A stretch of 64,000 nt of DNA from positions 159,535,750-159,599,749 of the forward strand of contig OX578135.1 in the NCBI GenBank assembly GCA_951213105.1, given 5' to 3'. This document shows, in pieces, positions 21,952 to 32,598 of this stretch. The notes below the pieces were generated by a model. That model ran no database searches. It was not told the DNA's origin and saw nothing but the letters and a program-made list of their open reading frames with translations. Both the position numbers and the translations under genes were made by a program. How positions within the stretch are numbered: the stretch's first letter is position 1; each line of letters begins with the position of its first letter. Source of the DNA: Amaurobius ferox. Taxonomy: Eukaryota > Arthropoda > Arachnida > Araneae > Amaurobiidae.

Positions 21952-23325
21952 ATGTTAAGTCTGCTGCCTGTTGAGCAGCGGGCACCATGTGTTATGGAAG
22001 TCGATCACGCAATTGAGTCTGACAATGGTACAACGAAATATGTATACCCAAAAGGAAATAACCAGATGTTTACAAATATAAGTGAAGAAGATAAAATTCG
22101 TATTGCAGAAAGCAATGGCGTCAAGACATTTGGAATTATTTTAAAAGGAAAAACGGACCCAATACCTACTACTCAACTAAGAAAATTGAAAGAAGATATT
22201 GAAAGGAAAATATTTAAGGATAAAGTTAAAGAACTCAGTGTAACACAAAATGGAAATATAATCATCATTACAGACGACGTGGAAAGCGCGGTAAGTGTTT
22301 TGAAAATTACTCATTTATGTGATAGAAATATAGAAGCAAGAGCAATAGAAGAGTTCCTGTGTACCAAATATTTACTCAAAGGAGTTCCAATAGACATACC
22401 ATTAACAGAAATTCAAGAAGAACTACAAGTCGAAGGAATAAACTGCTTGAGGATTACTAGGTTCACAAAACGCGGATCTACGGAATTGACAACCACTGTC
22501 TTAATAAGCGAACTAGGTAGGAATATTCGCGACAGAGTAAACATATATTGGTTCAAACTACGAGCTACCCCTTTCATTGATTTTCCTCGCATATGTGGTA
22601 AATGTCTAAAGTACGGCCACTCAATCACAAAATGTAAAGGTGCCATTAAATGCCCTAAATGGGGTGATGATCACAAATTAGAGGAATGCAAAGAAAACGA
22701 GGCAATATGCTTTCGCTGTGGTCAACAACACTTAGCGAATAGCAAAATATGTGAAAATTATAAAAAAGAAACACAAGCCTACTTAAGAGCAAAAACAGAG
22801 GGAATACCACTAAAGGCAGCACGACTTCCTACAGAGAGAAAAACTTATGCTAAGGCGACGACAAGCCAAACCCAACTATGTACGGCTGCACTAAAAATCC
22901 CACCCACTTCCGTGAGAGAAATTGAAACTAAAGTCGAACAATTATCGGCAATACTGGAACGAGTTCAAAACCAGGTGGCTAATAACGAGAAGAAAAGTGA
23001 ACAAGCAGAACTGCAATTTGCAAATATCATTAAAAAGCAAGAAGAATGGATAAACGAATTAAGGAAAATGAACCACCAACAAAATGAACAGCTCAATCAA
23101 ATTAGAATAGAAAATAAAAAATTGAGAAATGAAATAAGAGAACTGAAAGACCGCGGGAAAGGAGTGAAGCACAAGGACACTGTAAGACACAAAACTCGAA
23201 GTTCAACCGGAAAATCCCTCAAACACATTTTCACTGGGTCTACTCTGTCGGACCAATCTGACGATAATCCGGTTATCTCTGCTCCTCCTGGGGTCAAGGG
23301 CCAGGCAGGAGGCACTCAATTTTGA
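21952..23325 (+). CDS. LINE ORF1 protein (gag-like, zinc knuckles, coiled coil)
   Basis: 457 residues. It would bind the element RNA and form the ribonucleoprotein. Residues 1-200 form a mixed charged region with an RRM-like alternation that I cannot name firmly. Zinc knuckles follow: CGKCLKYGHSITKC at 215-228 is a clean C-x2-C-x4-H-x4-C; the second (234-246) reads CPKWGDDHKLEEC, with Trp in place of the second Cys; the third is CFRCGQQHLANSKIC at 253-267. Residues about 321-400 are a strong heptad-like coiled coil. It starts at ATG 21952; ATG 21991 (MEVDHAIE) is an alternative. The stop lies 94 bases before ORF2. The changed second knuckle may be a fault of this copy or normal for the family. 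Confidence 0.85.
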   Translation: MLSLLPVEQRAPCVMEVDHAIESDNGTTKYVYPKGNNQMFTNISEEDKIRIAESNGVKTFGIILKGKTDPIPTTQLRKLKEDIERKIFKDKVKELSVTQNGNIIIITDDVESAVSVLKITHLCDRNIEARAIEEFLCTKYLLKGVPIDIPLTEIQEELQVEGINCLRITRFTKRGSTELTTTVLISELGRNIRDRVNIYWFKLRATPFIDFPRICGKCLKYGHSITKCKGAIKCPKWGDDHKLEECKENEAICFRCGQQHLANSKICENYKKETQAYLRAKTEGIPLKAARLPTERKTYAKATTSQTQLCTAALKIPPTSVREIETKVEQLSAILERVQNQVANNEKKSEQAELQFANIIKKQEEWINELRKMNHQQNEQLNQIRIENKKLRNEIRELKDRGKGVKHKDTVRHKTRSSTGKSLKHIFTGSTLSDQSDDNPVISAPPGVKGQAGGTQF

Positions 23326-23419
23326 TCTAAAATTTCCTTCTGGCTGTGCAGTGGATTTCGCGGGAATTCTACTCTTAGCCTCTAATCAGCGTATACGTTC
23401 ACCCGCGGATTTTGTGACC

Positions 23420-26400
23420 ATGCGTATTCTCCAATGGAACATTAGAGGGGTCGCTGCCAACAAAGACAGTTTGCAACATTTAATTGATGAGTACGACCCA
23501 CAAATCATCGCGGTACAGGAGACTTGGCTCAAATCAACCTTTAAATTAAGAGGTTACTTAATTTATCAGAAAAATCGGGTGGGCATTACGCCAGGGGGTG
23601 GCTTGCTCATCGCAGTAAAGAATAACCTCAGCTTCAAAATCGAGCCCATAAACGTACCATCAGACAGCAATATGGAAATCCAAAAAATTAAGATCACTGT
23701 AGAAAAAAACTCTTACACCGTTTTAAATGTCTACAGGAGACCAAAAACTCTCCAAATGGAGGAATTAAAAATATTGGAAAATGCCTGGGAGTCCCCTTGT
23801 ATCCTTTGTGGAGATTTAAATGTAAGAATCGAAGGCAAAGGTAATGATGTTCCTAATCCTAGTGGAAAAAGGATGCAAAAATGGATAAACGAAAACGATT
23901 GCGTGCTATTAAATACGGATACCATCACATATATAAGAAGTAAATCACAAGTGTCAGGACTCGATCTGACCATCGTATCGCCGAGAATAGCTCCTAAATT
24001 CAACTGGACTACTTTGGAATTGACATACGGCAGTGACCACTTTCCGGTACTGTTAAAATCCACTCATGAAAAGAATAGAAGACAGCACAGACTGAAAATA
24101 TATACAGACTGGAAAGCTTACCACAAAAAAATAGGTGAATTTAAACCTACTCAGGAAGCTCAAAATATTGAAACAGACATTACCAATTTTAACGAGAGCG
24201 TGACAAGGGCTAAAGAAATCTGTGCAAAACAATTAAAGGGCCTGCGATACAGAGAAAACTCTGACTGGTGGACTCCAGGGTGCTCTCGCCAGAGAGCTAT
24301 GGTCAGAAGGGCTTTTTGCAAAGCTAGAAGAAACATTGGTGATGACACCTGGATTGAATATAAAAGAACCTTGGCTAAATATAAGTTGACTCTGAAGAAA
24401 GCTAAAATGATTTATTGGGAGAATAAATTCAAGGAGATAACAAACCCAAAGGACTATTTTCGTCTTTTCAATAACTTCAAAAACTGGCGTGGCAGAGTGC
24501 TGCAAGATACAAATTGGATATTGTATCAAGACGGAAAAGAGATTGTAGATCCTAAAACTCAAGCTAATTTATTTCTAGAACACTATGCCAAAGGAAAACT
24601 ACAGATGAAGCAAACCAGGCAAAAACACACCAATCAAATGAGTCACCCGGAAATAACCAAAAAAGAGCTGTACACATCAATACAAAACTTAAAAGACAAG
24701 ACCCCAGGTCCAGACGGGATAGAATCCAAAGCTCTAAAATATAGTACAACGGAAATTAAAAATTGGATGCGAAGAATGCTAAACCAGTCTTTGAAACAAT
24801 CAGATGTTCCAAAAGCTTGGAAAAGTACTATTATTGTTCCAATCTATAAAAACGGCAAAGATAAAAGCAAACTCAGTAGCTATAGACCCATCTCTCTCAC
24901 ATCACAAGTTGCCAAAGTCATGGAACGAATTTTACTACGGAGATTGGAATGGTGGGTGACTACCAATAACATTCTTCCCGATCATATTTATGGTTTTCGC
25001 CCGAAAAAAGACACAACTAACTGTCTTTTCGACATCGCGCAACTCATAAGACAAAAGAGAGGAGCGAAAAACCATGTGATCCTTTTATCTTTGGATATAA
25101 AAGGAGCCTACGACAATGTGAACATCGAAAAATTGCTACAAAAATTAAAAGACAAGGGGTGCGAAGAATATATGAATAGATGGATAAGTAACTTTCTCAC
25201 CGATCGGGAAATTAAAGTAAAATGGCGAGGAGTAGAAACTGGGAACAAAACAACAACAATTGGTTTACCCCAGGGGTCGGTGCTGTCCCCATTTCTATTC
25301 AACATATACACAAGTGATATGGGAGATAACTTGGGAGAAAACGGGAAAATATTCCAATATGCAGATGACGCAACAGTTATAATCAGCGACAACAAGGAAA
25401 ATAGATGCATCGAAAAACTAAGGCAAGTAATTCAAAAGTTGGAACGCTGGGGATCAGAATGGGATATGGAATTTTCAGTAGAGAAAAAGAAAATAATGAA
25501 TCTTACACCAAAAAGAGGTATACTCAAACCAGACATATTCTTTTGCACAGGAAAGATACCTTGGGTAAAGGAAATAAAAATTCTGGGTCTAGTAATTGCC
25601 GAAAACTGGAAATGGCAGAAACATCAGGAATATATAATAAAGAAGGTTGAAAATATTATTGAGACAATAAAAATGCTAGCCAGCCAGACATGGGGTCTGA
25701 ACACTGAATGCCTTCTAACAATAGTAAGCCAAGTCTTATTGACTCAAATCGACTATGCCAACGTCGTTCGCATGGAAGAAACAAATAATATCATGGGAAA
25801 ATATACTATCCTCGAAAATACTGCAGTGCGATTAGCATTAGGAGTTCCAAAGATTACTGTTACAGAAGTAATGCGTATGGAGGCAGACATACCAGAATAC
25901 GAACTGAGGAAAATTTCAAGTTGTGAAAAGTTCTTACTTAAAGAAGAACTCATAAGGATGAAAAGAGGGTTTATTAAAGCAATTCATCAACAGTTGCAAG
26001 TAATAAGACTAAGCAATCTGAAGTGGTCAAACAGAATGGTGGATAACATAATAACACTGATAAAAGAAGAAAATCTAGGTGCGAACATGAACTACCTTCC
26101 TGATCCAATTCCACCTTGGGACGATCAGCATTTAGACATAAACATTGACAAATTCGATTTCCAAAAATCTTCTGCAGCGGAAGCACCAATCCTATTCAGC
26201 AAATTTAAGAACGAAGAAGAAGGAAACACGCAATGGATCGGAACAGACGGATCTAAAAGCATAAAAGGAACAGGCTTCGGTATATACCAAAGTGAACAAA
26301 TCACGAGAAGTATTCGCCTCCCCAAAATATGCTCCATATTTACCGCAGAACTCGCAGCAATAATTTATGCAGTTGACTACTTAATAGACGAAGGAAAATA

Positions 26401-27094
26401 TACGATCATCTCTGATAGCAAAACTGTCTTAGAAGCGCTTGCAAATGACAGCAAAAAAGCTGAAGACCTTATCAAATATACAAGAGCCAAAATAAAGTCA
26501 AAATCAAAAAAGGCGAAAATCAAACTAATATGGGTACCAGGACACTCTGGAATTTACCGAAACGAAAAAGCAGATGAACTGGCAAAAAATGCAGCTAATA
26601 ACACGCAATGTGCTACTCTGGGAATATGCATGTATTCAGACATCAAGAAACTGGTAAAATATAGGCAGAGAACATGTTGGGATCAAAAATGGAAAAACTC
26701 GAAATTTCACTCAAAATTCCTATACATAAACCCGTTTAGTAAAAAGGCTTACAAAACAGTCGAATCGAGAAAAGATTCCACAACTCTTATGAAAATCCGG
26801 ACTAAATCCTACATCACCAACAGTTTAAGAGCTAAATGGGACCCCAACATTAACCCAAATTGTAACCAATGCCAATTTCCCGAAACCCTTGAACATTTGA
26901 TTCAGATCTGTCCTCAATACAACGAAATCCGCAGAAAGTACGAGGAAAATGTTAAAAAATTTAAAAGACAACCAGGAACTATACTTGATCAGAATCTTGA
27001 CATTTTTAACTTTCTTGATCCTGCTAGAGCAGCTAAATACCTTGTGAAATACATCTATGATATTGAGAGGTGCAAATCGGCTTTCTCGATGTAG
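23420..27094 (+). CDS. LINE ORF2: endonuclease, reverse transcriptase, RNase H
   Basis: 1224 residues from ATG 23420 (MRILQWNIRG); the frame is open back to 23351 but the endonuclease family starts at this Met. The apurinic-type endonuclease spans about 1-215: N7, E34 in QETW, D132 and N134 in CGDLN, and D206-H207 in GSDHFPV. The reverse transcriptase core spans about 440-730: SLDIKGAYDNV (motif A), GLPQGSVLSPFLFNIY (motif B) and YADD at 647-650. RNase H: D943 in GTDGSK, E in TAELAA, D in ISDSKT, and the GHSGIYRNEKADELAK block. A C-terminal C-x2-C-x7-H-x4-C (CNQCQFPETLEHLIQIC) starts at 1148. All catalytic residues that I can check are present. Start by reinitiation or internal entry is likely given the 94 base gap. 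Confidence 0.92.
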   Translation: MRILQWNIRGVAANKDSLQHLIDEYDPQIIAVQETWLKSTFKLRGYLIYQKNRVGITPGGGLLIAVKNNLSFKIEPINVPSDSNMEIQKIKITVEKNSYTVLNVYRRPKTLQMEELKILENAWESPCILCGDLNVRIEGKGNDVPNPSGKRMQKWINENDCVLLNTDTITYIRSKSQVSGLDLTIVSPRIAPKFNWTTLELTYGSDHFPVLLKSTHEKNRRQHRLKIYTDWKAYHKKIGEFKPTQEAQNIETDITNFNESVTRAKEICAKQLKGLRYRENSDWWTPGCSRQRAMVRRAFCKARRNIGDDTWIEYKRTLAKYKLTLKKAKMIYWENKFKEITNPKDYFRLFNNFKNWRGRVLQDTNWILYQDGKEIVDPKTQANLFLEHYAKGKLQMKQTRQKHTNQMSHPEITKKELYTSIQNLKDKTPGPDGIESKALKYSTTEIKNWMRRMLNQSLKQSDVPKAWKSTIIVPIYKNGKDKSKLSSYRPISLTSQVAKVMERILLRRLEWWVTTNNILPDHIYGFRPKKDTTNCLFDIAQLIRQKRGAKNHVILLSLDIKGAYDNVNIEKLLQKLKDKGCEEYMNRWISNFLTDREIKVKWRGVETGNKTTTIGLPQGSVLSPFLFNIYTSDMGDNLGENGKIFQYADDATVIISDNKENRCIEKLRQVIQKLERWGSEWDMEFSVEKKKIMNLTPKRGILKPDIFFCTGKIPWVKEIKILGLVIAENWKWQKHQEYIIKKVENIIETIKMLASQTWGLNTECLLTIVSQVLLTQIDYANVVRMEETNNIMGKYTILENTAVRLALGVPKITVTEVMRMEADIPEYELRKISSCEKFLLKEELIRMKRGFIKAIHQQLQVIRLSNLKWSNRMVDNIITLIKEENLGANMNYLPDPIPPWDDQHLDINIDKFDFQKSSAAEAPILFSKFKNEEEGNTQWIGTDGSKSIKGTGFGIYQSEQITRSIRLPKICSIFTAELAAIIYAVDYLIDEGKYTIISDSKTVLEALANDSKKAEDLIKYTRAKIKSKSKKAKIKLIWVPGHSGIYRNEKADELAKNAANNTQCATLGICMYSDIKKLVKYRQRTCWDQKWKNSKFHSKFLYINPFSKKAYKTVESRKDSTTLMKIRTKSYITNSLRAKWDPNINPNCNQCQFPETLEHLIQICPQYNEIRRKYEENVKKFKRQPGTILDQNLDIFNFLDPARAAKYLVKYIYDIERCKSAFSM

Positions 27095-27293
27095 ACTATC
27101 TTTGAAATATCAACTAATCTTACGGACCTTGTCCTTTCAGTGTTTTACTTTGTATCTAACCAACTAACTAGTTTCTATGGAATCAATCTTTCATCTAATT
27201 TGTTGGGCAACTAAAGCGTTTTCAGCAAGCTGCCGTTAAGCCCCCTTCGCGAAGGTGAAGGAAAAAAGAAAGAAAAAGAAAAGCTGAAAAGAA

Positions 27294-28047
27294 ATTGCAT
27301 TAATCCTGAAAAACAAATATTAAGGTTAATGATACAGCAGAGGGTGTACAATAAAGGGGGCTGGGCCCCAGAGAACTAAGGCCAGGACAATCCCCCGGCA
27401 GCGCGAGAACCCTATGTTCTATGACGAACTTTAAACTAAGACCTCAGCTGGGAAAGTCTTCCGATGCCACACTAGGGTGGTGAACCGATGAGCTAAAACG
27501 ACATTAAGGGACACACAAGTAGATATACAGGCTGGGACAATACCCCAGGAAACGCAAAAATACACCAAAACAAAAACTGGGACAATACCCCAGGACCAAG
27601 AGCTGGAAGAGAAAGTAGATGGAAGAGGCGCCCCTCTAGACTGAAGATGATAGTGGCGTCTAGGGGGGAGGAAGGAGAGGCAAGTGAAGGAAAGGGGAAG
27701 AGGAGATAGTGAGAAAGAAGGAATCCTACGAAAGTAGGAGACATTGGAGGAAAGAGATTCTCCAATGACGGAGTGTCGCACGGGAGTAGAGGCTCTCTCC
27801 GAATCATGGTGGGAACTTCCTTCCACCGATTCCCATCCTCATCCTCCCGGTGGAGAGAAACCAGCTTGAGGTTTTTTTTTTTTTTTTTTCCCCTTTGGGA
27901 AAGTATCGGTTTGTTTATTTTGACCCTCACTACTCCCTGCAACACAAAACCAGCGACGAAGAGACCTTGAACTTTAGACCGGAGCTAGAGCTGGTGAAGA
28001 ACACTTCACAGGAAGAAAGTTTGGAGGCGATAGCGCAGCAAATGGGA
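27294..28047 (-). other. 3' untranslated region of the minus-strand LINE
   Basis: It follows the ORF2 stop at 28048. It holds two copies of CTGGGACAATACCCCAGGA (near 27532 and 27579) and a related word near 27386, a 19-base T-run near 27870-27890 on the plus strand, and no convincing minus frame. A plus-strand frame at about 27950-28086 (ETLNFRPELELVKNTSQEES) looks protein-like, which fits the idea that some of this block came from elsewhere. Confidence 0.45.
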
Positions 28048-31000
28048 CTACGAAATATCCGTGATATCGTCTACGTTGTTCATTAGCCAATGAATTATCT
28101 TTCTAACCTTGTTTTGCAACTTTGGTTGCTTCGTTATATTATACCTCCAAGCCTGCCAAAGGTGTGGGGCTGGTGTCCTAAGGTGGTGTTCTTCTGTTAG
28201 CGGACACACTGTGATGTAATGGAGCATATCACCCTCCTCGCCACAGAAGCAGACTGAAGATTGTGTTATGTTGAACCGATTTAAATATGCAGGAAATGCT
28301 CCGTGGTTTGTAAAGAGCTGCATTAGTAGCCTGCATTTCCAATGTCTCGAGGGTGATACAAATCTGAAAAATGTGTATGTGGTTCGCCCATCCTGTCCAT
28401 GATCCCAGGCATCTTGCCAGGCTTCGATCGATAAGATCTTAAGTTTCCTTTTAAGATGTGAGATTGGCCATGGAGGATGCTCTCAATTGGCATTAGTATC
28501 TTTGGTAGCTTCTTTAGCTTCTTGGTCCGCTAACTCGTTGCCTTGTATACCGATATGAGCCCTTACCCAATTTATTGTGTACCTATATTTTAGAGCTTTA
28601 ATTTCTTTCAAAATATCATGTACCAAGGGGTTTGTATTGAAGGGCTTATTCAGAGCCGCAATTGCTGATTGGCTGTCTGAATGTATTGTGAAAGCCTTGT
28701 TCCTATTTCTTGCCCACTTCAGTGCTTGGAGGATTGCTACCAGTTCTGCTTGGAAGACACTATTATAGTTACCCAACTTGCTGCGCCAGGAGAAGGTTCT
28801 CTGAGAGCCCTCAAACACCACAAAAGCAGCCCCCACCCCGGAATCCATCTTTGAGCCGTCTGTGTAGATGTTCAAGTTTGTAGGTCTACCCTCCTGATTA
28901 ACCAGAATAGAAGTGGCGGGGTGATCTTGCCACGGATTAATTTTACCCTCATAGTCACCTGGGACAAAAGTTTTGCCGAAGACCGTAGTTTGCTTCTTAA
29001 GTCTAGAGATGCGGCCATATGCCATTTCATACTTAGCTTTGATATCTATAGGAATGAGTCCTGTGAGAACCTGTAAAGCGGAAGTCGGTGCCGTCCTGTA
29101 AGCTCTCGCGCTTGCGAGGGCAAAGTGTCTCTGACATTTTGTCAGTTTAGCCGCGCAAGTTTTGTTCAAATCAGTTGCCCAAACGGATGCTGCATAGAGA
29201 AGAATCTTCTCTACGACACACTCGTACCATGTTTTAACAAATTTTGGATTTGCACCCCAAGTTTTAGATGTTACTCTATTTAGAAGTTTGAATGTACCAT
29301 ATACTTTAGAAGCCTGGGCTTCGCAATGCGGAACCCAGGAGAGCTTATTGTTGATCAGGACGCCTAGATATTTAATGTTGTCCACCGGAGTAATAGAATG
29401 TATTCTCACCTTGAAATTTCTTACACTGCCTTTGTTTCTCTTTGACGCTTTTTGCGAATGCATTTGCATCGCCTTTGTTTTACCCCAGTTAATGACCAGA
29501 GATTCTTTACTTGCCCAGCTGTTGAACTTGTTTGCCGACTCCGGAACATTGTTACGAAGATGTGTCAGAGATTTACCACTAATTAGCAGTGCGAAATCGT
29601 CTGCAAAGGCTTGAATCCTTGTATGGGCCGGCCAGTTCATTCTGAGTGCCGAGTCTGCTACCACGTTCCACAGCAGTGGTCCGAGGCAGGAGCCTTGAGG
29701 GCAACCTCCAAAGGTTTGCTTGGTCACCGAGATGCCATTCTCCTCCAATGTGACGAACCTATCTGTCAAAAAGCTTCTGATAAGGTTGATGAGATAGCCC
29801 GAACACGGAGACGATTCCAGATGGTTGATTATTGATGGCCAGGACAGACTGTCGAAAGCGCCGCTGATGTCAAAAGAGACTAACATGGTATGGGCTCCTT
29901 TGGTCTTGTTCTCCTCTATTCCATTCAGTAGATTGTCGAGGGCATGTTCAGTAGAAATCCCTGGCTTGAAGCCATATTGATTGGGATGCCAGTAGTTGCT
30001 TACGTGGAAGTCGTGGTAAATTCTTCCGTGGATAATTCTCTCTAGTATTTTACCCAGAGCTGGCAGTAGGCAAATTGGTCTGTAGGACTTGGGGTCGTCT
30101 GTAGTGGAACCTTTCCCTGGTTTGTGGAACAGGACCAAGATTGCTCTCTTAAGAGGAGCCGGAAAATGTTGTAGCTGAAGGCACTTATTGAAGTAACAAT
30201 GCAACAGTGACAGTTGAAGCGTCATTTATCCTTTTTAATAGCGTATAATCAACAAGGTCAAAGCCGGGTGCCTTATTAACTTTAATTTTCCCGAGTATCC
30301 TGGAGATTTCCCCCCGAGTTACTCCTGGGAAAGCCGTGTTGTTCAGAGTGTGATCTAAGTTTGTGTTGGCCTGGTGGTCCGTGTTGTACAGTGTTGTTAT
30401 AAAGTTATCCAGTATGGTGGGAAGGTCAACTTCCGAGTTATTCTGCAGTGTGTTGTAAATTGAGCTAGGTGGAGTGTTTTTACCTGTGAGGATTTTAAAT
30501 TGTGAGCCAAATGCATCTGTTGTATCCGAGCAGAATTTTTTCCAAGATGTGGTCCTAGCTTTGAGAATTTCCCTTTTGTATTTTGCCCTTTCTTTGTTAT
30601 GTTCCAGTTTGTATTTTTCCCTAGTTTCTGGATTCTGCTCCCTTTGAAACCTACGTCGGAGGGCTCTGATCCTACTCCTATTGGTTTTGAGTTCCAATGA
30701 CCACCAGTTAAATTCTTTCTGTGATCTCCGTTTTCGGAGACGGTAATTTTTTGTAGCTGCTTCTGTCAGCTCTCCCAGGTTCCTCCGTTGCTTGATCTAA
30801 AAGATTTGCCGAATTGATAGATTTTATTTTACCCACCCACTTACTAGAGATTTCTTTAACCATTTTTCTGAAACGTCTATGATTACCAAATTTTGTCTCC
30901 AGTCTATGTCTAGTTAAATCTTCTATCATGCCCTCGTCGTTCCTCATCTGAAACGTTATGTAGTTATGGTCACTGAGCGATACTTCGTCAGAGACAGACC

Positions 31001-31763
31001 AATTTATAATGTTGTTCGTGATGTCATCTGTTGCTGCTGTGATATCCGGCCATCCCTTGCATGAAGAGGTTTGGAACGAGGGCCTGCTGCCCAGAACGTT
31101 CACTATATTGAGGTTATGCGAGAGCAGGAAGTCAGTGAAATCTGTGCCTCTCCTATCAATGTCTGTATAGCCCCAAAGAGTGGAGTGGGCATTGAAATCC
31201 CCACAGACCAAAAATGAGCCACTTAATGCCCCGAGTAGTTGTGACAGGTCCAGGAGGATTTTTTCAAAGTCTGCCGAAGGTGGAGCATATGTGTTTGTTA
31301 TCGATAGCCTGGCATTTCCATTTTGCAGAACTATAGCTGTAGATTCCTGCATACTCTGTATATTTATTGGTGTTGTTCCAGTGTTGGTAATTATGACTGC
31401 TTTATCGTTTAGTGACTTGTGACATCTCCAGCTATTGCCGAGGCCTATCGGTCTGCCTGTGTTTGGATTTATATATGTGTCCTGGAGTAGGGCCACGTTA
31501 ATTTTGTTGTCCAGTAGGTAAGCATTGAGAAGCACAGTCGCTGCTCTGCTGTTTCTGAGGTTCACTTGTGTGAATCTTAAATGGGTGTCATGGTTTGCAG
31601 ATTGGGATGGGCGGTTAGTGGTACCGTTCCGAGTCTGGTCCGACGAAGGCATGCTACTATTTGTAGCCCCGTTATTGGAATCTCCCTGGTCAGGTGATGT
31701 TTCTGTTGGCTGAGACGAGCTCAAAGATGATACCGTATTCGATGCTGAAGGGCCGTTCTCCAT
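28048..31763 (-). pseudogene. R1/LOA-like LINE ORF2, broken
   Basis: It starts MENGPSAS at 31763, two bases after the ORF1 stop. Endonuclease motifs: VALLQDTY, VCGDFNAHSTLWG and SLSDHNYI. Reverse transcriptase: SFDISGAFDS, GCPQGSCLGPLLWN and IQAFADDFALL. RNase H: YTDGSK, FQAELVAIL, HSDSQSAI and GNELADQEAK. The C-terminal zinc motif is CFCGEEGDMLHYITVC. Three faults are visible: a frame change near 30705 (after LLDQATEE), another near 30215, and an in-frame TGA at 28483-28485 after DTNAN, beyond which the same frame runs on to 28048. GCPQGS and the linked ORFs suggest the R1/LOA side of the I superfamily; that is tentative. Confidence 0.88.
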
Positions 31764-31765
31764 AA

Positions 31766-32583
31766 TTAGTTTTGCTTATGTTGACTGGCCTGCGCTGCTT
31801 GCGCCCCCTTACCACTCACCTGTGCAGAGGCAACCCCTGCTCCAGAGCGTTCGAGTCGTTCACTTTCAGCCAGAATGTGGGCTCTAAATTCCTCTTTCTT
31901 CTGCTTATCAATATGTCCCTTGAAGGCAGGGCAATCTCTGTTGAATGCCGGGTGAGCCGTTGGGATTTTTCCCTCCGGCGGCACCTTCTTATTATGGGCC
32001 ACACAATTTATACATTTGGGCTGGCACTCGATTCTCTGGCACTCCCTGGTGTTATGTTTCTTCGAACAATACCCGCAGCGAGGGGAGTTCGAGTCACACG
32101 ATCTCTGTGTGTGCCCGAACTGCTGGCAATGGTAGCACCTATTGATGAAAATGAACTTTTTCACCGGGCATTGTTTGAACCCGACACAGATAGATCTGCT
32201 TTCCAGAACAGTGTTCAGAAAAGCAGCCGGGATCTCGACTGGCCAATGGTTCGTATCGGCCGTCGCCCTTATAAAGGGTTTGACCTTGATTAGGTCGGTA
32301 TCCAGCAACCTGAGGTGTCTCGCGACGGCTTCCTTGATGTCCACCGCATCCGAGGATACGTGGGCGTGGAAGAGGATTACCTTGGCAAGTTTGGGAGTCT
32401 GATGGGATATCTCTTGACTCCCTCCCTGAAATCCTTGTTCGCTTCCAGCGTTTCTTTTAACCTGGTAGCCTCGGTCTGGTTACCGCACCTAATGATTAGA
32501 CCTCCTGCCCTAGTCCTGATCACCCTCTTGACGTTAACGTCCTTAGGGCAATTCAGGTTGCAGAGTTGGTTTTGCACCTGTTA
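31766..32583 (-). pseudogene. R1/LOA-like LINE ORF1, 5' truncated, one frameshift
   Basis: The gag-like protein lacks its N-terminal part because the element is cut at 32584. The first piece (to 32377) contains RVIRTRAGGLIIRC and ends LPNLPR-stop. A shift of one base there restores PKVILFHAHVSSDAVDIKEA, which joins the second piece. Three knuckles follow: CYHCQQFGHTQRSC, CGYCSKKHNTREC and a longer C-x2-C-xn-H-xn-C. The stop overlaps nothing; ORF2 starts two bases later, a spacing that suits coupled translation. Confidence 0.85.
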
Positions 32584-32584
32584 T

Positions 32585-32598
32585 ATAGATAAGTTACT
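32585..32598 (+). repeat. 14 bp target duplication of the LINE block
   Basis: ATAGATAAGTTACT here equals 20605-20618. It is part of the family B sequence interrupted by the LINEs and marks the outer limits of the insertion (20619-32584). Confidence 0.85.

Larger units (their letters stand above)
21761..27281 (+). mobile_element. Complete I-type non-LTR retrotransposon
   Basis: A 5521 bp unit with a 5' untranslated region, two open reading frames and a 3' end of (GAAAA)-like purine repeats. A 12 bp duplication, AGCTGAAAAGAA, flanks it at 21749-21760 and 27282-27293. Both frames are open without breaks, so it could be a recently inserted, autonomous copy. It lies in the 3' side of the minus-strand LINE. 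The RNase H domain after the reverse transcriptase places it in the I superfamily; the exact clade is not settled. Confidence 0.85.

Noticed and set aside
27431..27945. Two minus frames of 131 and 150 codons
   Set aside because: They overlap in different frames, are dominated by S, L, F and P, and lie in an untranslated region; no domain is recognised.
31772..32293. 173-codon plus frame
   Set aside because: Antisense shadow of the LINE ORF1, whose zinc knuckles are on the minus strand.
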